Positions 55,179-64,000 of a stretch of DNA of 64,000 nt are shown one piece after another. The notes beneath the pieces were generated by a model. The model made no database searches. It had not been told where the DNA came from and was given only the letters and a program-made list of their open reading frames with translations. The position numbers and the translations under genes were made by a program. Positions within the stretch are counted from its first letter, which is position 1. Every line of letters starts with the position of its first letter. This stretch comes from Camarhynchus parvulus. Taxonomy: Eukaryota; Chordata; Aves; Passeriformes; Thraupidae. Location of the stretch: assembly GCF_901933205.1 (NCBI RefSeq), contig NC_044600.1, positions 9,400,501 through 9,464,500 on the forward strand, written 5' to 3'.

Positions 55179-57513
55179 AGTAAATTCTGCTTACCATGGT
55201 TATCACTCTGCCTCTGAGCATTTTCCTTCCTTGGCAGGAAACACCAGTCTGTCATGACCTGAAAGTTTCTTATCTTCTCTTGACATGCTTGAGAATTCAC
55301 AGACTTGTGTCATACCATCACTTTCTCTCCTGGATACAATGGCATGTGGCAGCTCACTTTGAGAATAAGTCCTGTGTTAAATCTCCGTTAATAAATACTC
55401 ACCTTGCACCTAATGCCAAAATAATAGCTTATCATGATCTCCTGTTGGAAAACTGCTGCTCAGGACCCCTCTCCCTCGTTTGTAGACATTGAAACTTTTT
55501 CAGATCAGGTTATAAAGCAATTTGGTTATGTGCTGTCCTTGGAAACAGATGTGCATCCACATAATTAAGAGCAGTTTCATAGCTCAGCAAAAAAATGCTT
55601 TTTTTTCTTGAGGAATGAGGTTGAACTAGGACTTGTCCAAATAATCTCTTTAACAGCCAAAGTATGTGTTTGACAATCTGTATTTTTCAAATAGGAAAAA
55701 AAATCCAATAAATTAAGTGTGATTAAATAAGGAAAAATACCAAAATTCTTACTCAAACATGAAGGGTGTTTTGATTGTCAGTAGAAAGTAGTTTGTAAAA
55801 AGCGCTTAAGGCTAAGGCTTAGTCTTTTTAAATTTTTTCTTCTGGCTCAGTGCTGTTAGAATAATAGTGTAATTAAAATGAATGTAATTACACATTTGTT
55901 TTTTGGAAAACAAGTAAAAATATGACTTTGGGTTCATGGATATTCTATAGGTTTGTCTGATTACAGAGGAGATTGTCACAAACTGTGTGGAAGACCTAAT
56001 GCTACAAAATTTTAACAAAATTTTGAGTTAAAAATGCAAATGAATATTGAGGACCAAGATAATTGGCCTTTTAGCTTTTTCTTATAAAAACGAAGTTTTA
56101 TTTGCCTTTTAAATAGGCTGGTGAAACTAAATTGGCATCCTACAGTGCATGCAGAATAGATGGTCAGTAATAATATGCTAATAGTAGAAGACAGTCTGTC
56201 AGAGGGTTAATCTTTAAAATCTGCTGTGAATACAAACCTGAACCAGGAGAAATAAGAGTGGGCAGGTAGTTGCATTTGTTAGAATATATTTTTGATGATC
56301 CTCCAAAATCAGGAGGAAAAACAATTGCAAATACTCTGAGGACCAAATCAGAGCTTTCGCCTCCATGCGGGCAGCAGCTCCATGTTGGCTCCAAGGTGTT
56401 ACTTGGAGAAGGTCCTGTTAGGTTGTTCACAGACTGTTTTTTTTCTCAGATTATTCACCAATTGACGATGGGCACTTTGCATAAATGAGCACAATCTGCT
56501 ATGAAAATAAAGTTTAACTCAGTTGAGTCACAGTTCAGAAGTATTCCTTAGTCTTAACACCTGATAAGAAATAATGGGTGAATCCAGGACTTTTAAAATG
56601 CTCTTGGTTTTTAGGATCAGGAGATCTTTGAGAATGTTTGTTTACATTGCAAGTATTTCTGGAATACTTGGTTTTCTCTGCAGTACAGAATCTGCATAAA
56701 AACTATGCCATTAATATATACATGAAAGCTTGATCTGTGAGGTACAGGCTCAGTGTATGTGAGGACACTCTCTCCATTAATCCCACTTCACTGATTATTC
56801 CTATGGAATTAGAGGGTTTACACACCATTTCAATGATTTGGAGACTGACAGTCTTCCTAATGTAATTTTTGTTTTTCCCTTTTTTCCATCTGTAAGTTAA
56901 TGCTTTTTATTTGTTACTTCAGCAGATAATTTTTTATGGTAGCTTTTCTGCTTTATATCCTGCTGGTATGTAGTTTAACGAAATGCCTTTTTAAACAGTG
57001 TATTTAATTCCTCAGTCATGCCTCTGGGAATAAATTCTTACTGTATTATAACTTCTTTTATATCCTTTCTTTTCTGTGGTTGATAACCTCTGCAAACTTT
57101 CCTTTCAGAAATTACCACCTCTTATTTCCTTTCTGTGTCTCACCAGCTGCTCTTTGCTGCTGGTCATGTCCTGTTACAGTGGCTTAAATACTTAATGAAA
57201 TTCTTTAACAGCATTTCTAGATTCTGCATCTAGAGCTTCAGGAAGAAAATCAAATTTTCACAGCTGACTGCTGATTTTAGATGTTCTCCATGATGCTGTG
57301 TCAATGAGCTGATATTGTGGAGAATCCTTTTTAAAATTACTCTTACAGTTTTTAGTGATCCTGAATGGCAGCATTTATGGTGGAAAATGTGATGGTATTT
57401 CAGAAGTACCAATGCTGTACATTTCTGTGTAGAAGTCATGTCTTCCTTACTGGTAATTACTTGGTTTTTTGCAAAGTTAAATATGCAATGTTTTTGCAGA
57501 AGTTTTTAATGGA

Positions 57514-58180
57514 TGTCTTGGTTTGGAGACAAGTTTTAGGAGAAAAAAGCCTGAAAAAGGGTGCATACAAGGCACAGAAAAGGATTGAATAAATGCTGGA
57601 AATTGAAATTTCAAAACCTTAACCCCCACCCCTGCCAGGCCTGTGGCCAGGGGGCAGAGATGGGACCTGTCCCCTTTGTTTCAGGGAAGCTGAGGCACAG
57701 GAGCTCACGCAGCTGCTCGGGCAGAATAGATGGGAACCTTTCTGGTGTTGGTCTCCTCCTCACAGCAGGCAAAGCTGCTGGGTTTTGGTGCCCTTTCCTC
57801 TGCTGGCTTGGTCTCTCCTGGGGCCCTGACTGTTCAGCACAGCCCCCACAGGCTGCCAAGAGTGGAGGGGGGAAAAAACAGAAAAAAAAAACAAAGCCCA
57901 AACAGTTCAAGGGGAAAAAAACCCCACAACCAAAACCAAAAAAAACTCCCATTCACACAACCAAAAAAACTCAAGGATCTCTGCTGGAGTCCAGAGAAAA
58001 AGGTGGGGAAAGAAAGAAATGAAGCTTCTTGCCTAAGCAAGCAAAACTAATCTAACAAAGGAGCAGTGTAACGTCCCGGTCCATGGTGCACGGAGCACAC
58101 TCTGTGAAGAGCTCCAACGGAGCCTTCACCTGGTGTTCCCAGGCTCCAGCCCCACCCTCTGGTTCATATTAAATCTACAG
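57514..58180. mobile_element. Putative LTR-like retroelement fragment in intron 2
   Basis: The segment begins TGTCTTGGTTTGGAGACAAG, like the left end of many songbird endogenous retrovirus LTRs. It continues with a GC-rich block (about 57610-57870) unlike the AT-rich intron, an A/C-rich tract (57868-57970), and a segment starting at 57976 that is repeated at 60135. Open frames here give Lys/Pro-rich or Phe/Gly-rich low-complexity peptides only, with no gag, pol or env similarity. The orientation, right boundary and family are uncertain, and a different class of dispersed repeat is possible. Confidence 0.45.
57976..58072 (+). repeat. Dispersed repeat, copy A (upstream of exon 3)
   Basis: Begins GATCTCTGCTGGAGTCCAGA and runs through GGTGGGGAAAGAAA and GAAGCTTCTTGCCTAAG to a GTGTAAC end. 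It matches copy B at 60135-60230 in the same orientation with few substitutions and small indels. It probably forms part of the LTR-like element that contains it. Confidence 0.9.
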
Positions 58181-59385
58181 CAGCCATTCCTGGGCATAAA
58201 GCAGAGGGTTAGGGAATAGAGTATCACCATAAAATCACCCCAAGACAATGAGGCTGGTTGTAAATTGTTGTTAAATCCAGTTCTTGACAATTTAAATTGT
58301 TAATTGTTAACGAATGAACATTTTTCTGGGAAACCTCTTTTCATTACAAATGGGCCTTGCTCATCTCTGTTCAGCAGTGGTATGATTAGAAGTGCTGCTG
58401 GGCTATATTGTATTGCAGTTGTACAGTCTTTTTATAATCCTGAGCCCCAGCACCTCACAGATCTGGCTCCCTCTCTATCTGTGACGCAGACTCCCTTCAT
58501 GGAAAGAACCCAGGGTCACAAGAACTTTGTGCCTTTCCTACAGAGCTGAACAACAAAGAAATTCTTTTTCCTGCAATGCCCATGAAGCTGACCATGTTTA
58601 CAAATTGAAATACTTTCATTTTTGTCCAAAATGGTCATTAGTCAATCTCTATAATGGATGGGAAATAATGAAGTATTTTCCCAGAGAAGTACATATGAAA
58701 AAACATCATCTTTGTCTGCATTTTGATTTTTTTTCTGGTACAAGATGAGTTCATCAAGACAGCAGAATAGTTAATGAATAAGAGCCTTCAGCTTAAGGGA
58801 TATCAGCTTTAGTCCCATGAAGCAACAATAGGTGCTCCTCATTTGTGTTGTCATATAGTAAGTCACAGACTTTATTACTATGAAAGATTTTAACACTCTG
58901 TTAAGAACCCACCATAATTCCTTACTGAAAAAGACTGCACAGAGATTTCAGAGTTGTGGACTATAAATAAATAAAACATCCAGATTTCTTTGAATCAGAT
59001 CTGAATCAATTTTGGGTACCAAGAAAAAATATCCCTTAGCGTTCTGACTTAAGGGCAGTCCTGACATTTGTCATGTAGCTCCTCACAGAGTTCTCAAGGT
59101 ATTTTACAGACAGGTAATGTAATCCCGTATTTATTTTTAAGGAATAAAGAGAGACTAGTGGATTCTAGCAACACAGAACAAAATACAACCAAAAATAAAT
59201 GTGTTCAGGCCAGTTTAAGTGCTACAAAGGTGGTACAATTGATTGCTACACTGAAATTAGTATATATTATCTCATTAATTCACTCCATCTGCTGCATCAT
59301 ACAGAATAATTTCAAGAATGGTTGGAAGGCTTACCTCCAATATACTTTGAACGTTTGATTGTATTCATTATATATCAGATTTTAA

Positions 59386-59667
<282 letters not shown>

Positions 59668-60134
59668 TGATTTTCTGTTTCACACCTTGCTCTGAGTACT
59701 GCCAGCATCAGTTTGTGCAGCCCAGTTTTCTTTGGGATGGAGGTAGAACTTTCTGATGGTCCTAGAAAAAGACTTTGTTCTGAAGGAGCTAAAATGAGTT
59801 GATAAATGACAAGGAGGCATCTTCATGTTACTGTTAACTTTTAAGGAGATTGTCTGAGAATAGTGTTAGCAGAGTAAGTATTCAGTTGGCATGCCTGGTT
59901 TCCACGGATCTGCAGACTCCACACTTGCCAGGGTGTTTCAGTCCTTGCTAAATAAATAAGGTCAACACTATGCAAAAGGCTGATAAGCAGGACCTTCCAC
60001 TGTGCGTGACATTGCAAATCCCACACCACTTTACATAAATGCACATTTCTTCTGTCACTGGACAAAGGCAATCCATGCTAATATACACTCTGGAGATGTC
60101 TAAGCATTAATAATGATCTAAGCATTGTGTGTAA

Positions 60135-60230
60135 GATCTCTGCTGGAGTCCAGAGAAAAAGGTGGGGAAAGAAAAAGAAGCTTCTTGCCTAAGTAAGCAA
60201 ATACTAATCCAGCAACAGGAACAATGTAAC
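60135..60230 (+). repeat. Dispersed repeat, copy B (downstream of exon 3)
   Basis: Roughly 96 bases closely matching copy A at 57976-58072, in the same orientation and about 2.16 kb away. The sequence beyond the GTAAC end differs between copies, so the shared unit ends there or the flanks have diverged. It is likely a truncated copy of the same LTR-like element. Confidence 0.9.
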
Positions 60231-61557
60231 TCAGCTGTACTGGGCCGGAGAAAACCTGCTCTAGATAGCTCACATTCCAGAGACAAATTGAGATACATGT
60301 CAAGAATGATCAGAGTTATGTTTAACTAAGTGGAAACATATTAAAACCACTGTGTTCACACCTAATTGTTAACCACTAATAAGTAGAAATGTGGCAAAAA
60401 TCTGTCAAAAAAAAATCTGAAAAATCTGTTAAAAATAGATCTAGACATCAGAAACCATTTTCTGTGAGGAATCTGTCAGCTGCCACCTGCTCTGAGTGTA
60501 TTGAATTTGCTGAATTTCCTCTGTTACAGATTTCACCTGGGTAGCATTTTTTATATCAAATAGATGTGCCACTGCCCTTCTTACCAGCTTTATGATTTTC
60601 GACTTCAAGAAATTTTTCAGATCAAAAGATCTCAATAGAGACAAAGAAGCTTAGATTCTGTTCTTGGCTCCCATGAAAATATTTCCTTAGGCTACTGCAT
60701 GTTGTTAAGGATCAAGTCTTCAGTGGGTGTGCTTTTCATGCTGAAGAATAGTAGCATCACCCAACTAAAAACCCAACTGAAACCTAAAAAATCATGTTTT
60801 GAAAAAGTAATTTTCAGTCTGATTTAGGTGAATGCCAAGCATTTCAAATTTTCTGAGTGATTTGGAGGTGTTAACTATTTCTAGCACTGAAAAACCCTAG
60901 CTGTGAGATTAAGTAGGAAAATATGGAGAAGTGAAGAATGCCATTACTTCTGAAATTTTGTAAAATCACTACCCATAAATCTGTTTTTCTGGCTTAGTCC
61001 ACTTTTACATGAAAGCTCCTGTGAATAAGCAATTTGTCTGAGTAAGAAATGCTTATTTGTTATGGCCAAATACAATGAACTTAGAGTGTGTGATGAAGTA
61101 AAATGCCCTTAGTTCCAGGACTGATGAAACTTACCATGATTAAGGCTAGTAAAGTTTGCTTTGGAAAGTTTCATTCAAGAAATTTGGCACTTTAAACTGG
61201 AAAAATTATCCAAAACAATAACAGTTTCACTAGAACTTGTCTAGATGACATGACTGTCAGACTAAGATAATAAAGGGAGTCAGGAGGAGGGGAGACTTGC
61301 AACCTCAAACTTGCATTTATTTGCAGTTCTCAATGTGTACAATCTTTAGATAGACACAATCTGAGTTTATTATGATGGCTAATCCCTATGGAACACTTTA
61401 CTCATAATCTTACAGTGACTAACCAAAATCCTGTTGTGCCCCTCCAGCATCTCACGATGGTGTTAGGCTGGCCCTGTGTTATGTCAGCCATTCTGACTGT
61501 GAGAGTGACAGTGAAGGTCACTGTAGGATTATAAAATGTAGCACAGGGCAAGAAGAT

Positions 61558-61585
61558 AAAGGACAGCTGTGTCTTTAACATGGAA
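61558..61585 (+). repeat. Short dispersed word, copy 1, in intron 3
   Basis: The segment from AAAGGACAGCTGTGTCTTTA through CATGGAA recurs at 63827-63854 with one substitution. The source of the repeat is not identified. Confidence 0.75.
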
Positions 61586-63826
61586 GAAGCATCAGTACAT
61601 GTAGGAAGCTTGGTGATGGGCTTTAAGTTGTTTGGGATAAACTTACAACATCTTACAATATCCTAGTTGCTGCTGTTTGGTAGCATATCTACTATTTGCT
61701 AAAATGGGGAAAAATGAACAGTTTATTAGCCTCACTTACTGCTATTTTAGTTTACTTCACAGAAACTTGGTAGCCATCCTATTGAGAGTTTTAATTCTTC
61801 TAGTATTATAATAAATTAGAAAGTTTACTATAGGAGAGATGCAGGGCAATTAGGTTACTGAGAAATGGAGGTATGGAGGTTAGATTCCTTTGAGGAGTGG
61901 TAATCATGTGTGACCTGAAACATTTGGCAATTCCAGTAAGTTCACCAATTTCTTGTGACAGGCCTTTAAATACCTAAAAAATCCCCAACAATTTGGACAG
62001 TAATAATGTGGAATGACTGCTTGTGTCAGGTAGTGAATAGACTGTACATGTTCTTTTGCTAAGAAACCCAAACACTAGAGCGGTCCCAGCTTTTAATAAT
62101 TCCTCTCTTAGATACTGAACTGCTTTGGGGCACAAACACTGTAGAGAGAATGTGTTGAGCAGTTAATTGTCATTTCCTGAGATAAACTATCATTTAAATA
62201 GTGCATTTCTAGGAATATTATAAACTCACTGAGAACCTGAGAAATCGCTAAATATTAGACTATTCTTTTTTATGTTCAGTATTATTTATGGACTGAACCG
62301 ATGTTGTAACTAGCTTTACCATATTCTGGTGAAGTGAAACACCACCATGTATAAAACATTGCATATACTGTTAATACCACAGCATATTACACATGCCATA
62401 CAAAACTGAGTAAAGCTTCTTGTGGTTTATTGAACTCTTTTGGTTTAAGCTTAGGAAAATGCAGCTTTATAAAATCATTTTCTTTTTGTTCTTTGCCATC
62501 AAGTTGTGTAATTATGGTTTCCTCCTCAGTGATATTATGTACAATACTGTCGCGTTGGGCTCCTGCAATGAAGACAAAAGATAAATCTCAAACAATAGAA
62601 TAAAATTAAGATGTATAATTACATAGATAGGTGATGAAGCTTTTAATCAGTTGAGTGTGTACATTGTATATACTTACATTCTTAAGTATAAAATAATATT
62701 TTCTGTTGCTATGAGATGATTGCAGATTGTGCTCTCAAATGTATATTTATGTGAAGGTGTAAAATTCAGTTTCTTGAAAACTGCTAAAGCTCACAGGAAA
62801 AAAAAAGATGAGATTCATTAATTTCACCAGCAAGAAGTATGTCTTATTGTTAATTTCAGTTGATAAATTTATTTTTCTATGAAGAAACAGAAATTTAGGA
62901 GAAATACCAATTCACATTTCTCCTCTAGTACCAGCAGGAAAAACCCAAAATGTGCTTTGCAGAGAGCAGTGATGTCTTAGGAAATGGCTGCTAAGGGAAG
63001 AAAGGACATTAAGTGGTGTGTAGAAGAAACACTCATATGTTTGCTCCATGCCACATGCTTTTAGTTCATGTGAAAGGGAAAGGCAGGGCTGATTTCTGTT
63101 TGTGTTACCTCAGTGAGTTGACACTGTTGGTTGCTGTGATGCGTGCAAAATATCTGATTAATTGTATGGTGCTAACTGCCTCAGTGGGCTTCTCTGCAGT
63201 AGGACTAGGACTAATTAAGATTATGTCAGGATGAGATGAGGTGAGGTTATGTACAGAAAGCTATTAAGAATTTAGGTAGCACTTTTCAGGAAAGTCACCT
63301 TTTGTATCTCATGCTGAGGATTATGTTTCATCAAAACCCTCAGGTTTACTCTCAGTCTTCAGCTGTCTCTTCTCTTGCTTTACTTTAAATCAGATGTTGT
63401 TCCACTGAATTCAGTGAACTGAAGTAACACAGGTGTGAATGTGTGCAGAGATAAACTTGTGGCTTTCATAATCATCTTATTGTTGCTTGAAAGTGTGAAA
63501 TACGTCTTAATTATAAAAATGGTATGGTGAACTGTAATACTGAAACTTTTGTTTATTTAAATTTTCATAATGTTAAATAACATTTTGGTTTATTTTTGCC
63601 AGAGAAAGACAGTTTTGTACAGATTGTTTGCTTTCCATCTGTCAACGTAACAGGGATGTTTTTTCCTAAGTTATTTTGATTTGTCATACCTACTGTGCAC
63701 AAAGACACTTATTTCTGTCAGGCAGATCATTTAAACAGAACCACACCAACTGATTTCTGTGATTTGCATCAAGTCTTCATCTTCAGGTCATAGGTGTCAT
63801 TACAAGACAGGAAAGTGGCCAACTGT

Positions 63827-63871
63827 AAAGGACAGCTGTGTCTTTAGCATGGAAAGCTGTGTCTTTAGCAT
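63827..63871 (+). repeat. Short dispersed word, copy 2, with internal 21-bp tandem duplication
   Basis: Matches copy 1 at 61558. The core AGCTGTGTCTTTAGCAT occurs at 63834-63850 and again exactly 21 bases later at 63855-63871, so part of the word has been duplicated in tandem here only. Confidence 0.8.
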
Positions 63872-64000
63872 TTTGTGCAGTGCCTTCCTACTCAATGGCA
63901 GCTCAGTCTGGACAGAGGTAATAGAGACAGCCCAGGGGTTTTGTGGCACTGTAACCGAATCCCTCACTAAATCTGAAGTTATTCTGTCATTTGGTTTTGA

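Noticed and set aside
55018..55221. Asn/Lys/Pro/Thr-rich open frames on the - strand at 55.0-55.3 kb
   Set aside because: Translation of the G/T-rich tract. A low-complexity artefact.
57561..58050. Lys/Pro-rich open frames near 57.6-58.0 kb
   Set aside because: Low-complexity translation of an A/C-rich tract within an LTR-like repeat. No retroviral or host domain.

Overview
The window is vertebrate nuclear DNA, most likely from a bird. The evidence is AT-rich non-coding sequence with very short chance open frames, canonical GT/AG exon-intron junctions, one CpG island, and interspersed repeats that look like avian CR1 LINE 3' ends plus LTR-like fragments of a type seen in songbirds. The bird call rests on repeat recognition and not on a database search. 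There are no prokaryotic features such as operons, CRISPR arrays or phage genes.

Only one gene is supported. It is the 5' part of GRIA3, the AMPA-type glutamate receptor subunit GluA3, on the + strand. Exon 1 (coding part 26366-26456, signal peptide) lies in a CpG island at about 25.44-26.96 kb. Exon 2 is at 27315-27473 and exon 3 at 59408-59647. The three exons join in frame and encode residues 1-163 plus the first base of codon 164, which covers the signal peptide and the start of the amino-terminal domain. Intron 1 is 858 bp, intron 2 is about 31.9 kb, and intron 3 runs off the right edge. The rest of the receptor (remaining ATD, ligand-binding domain, pore, C-tail) lies beyond 64 kb.

Layout: 1-25.4 kb is 5' flanking sequence without a supportable gene. 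It contains CR1 fragments (about 1.1, 9.4 and 14.4-14.8 kb), an LTR-like fragment (about 6.4 kb), an A/C-rich tract (about 7.1-7.3 kb) and a 159-bp pure pyrimidine pentanucleotide microsatellite (20.18-20.34 kb). The promoter/CpG island and exons 1-2 occupy about 25.4-27.5 kb. From 27.5 to 59.4 kb is intron 2, with small tandem duplications, a 13-bp-arm palindrome holding two E-boxes, a tandem 21-bp repeat holding two CACGTG E-boxes, G/T- and A/C-rich tracts, and a putative LTR-like insertion just before exon 3. From 59.6 to 64 kb is intron 3 sequence with further short repeats.

I found no undescribed multi-gene system. The points most worth a second look are the start-codon region of GRIA3 (a uORF and apparent loss of the upstream start used in mammals), direct copies of an LTR-like repeat flanking the phase-symmetric exon 3, the E-box-bearing palindrome and tandem repeat in intron 2, a possible G-quadruplex tract, and the long mirror-symmetric microsatellite upstream.
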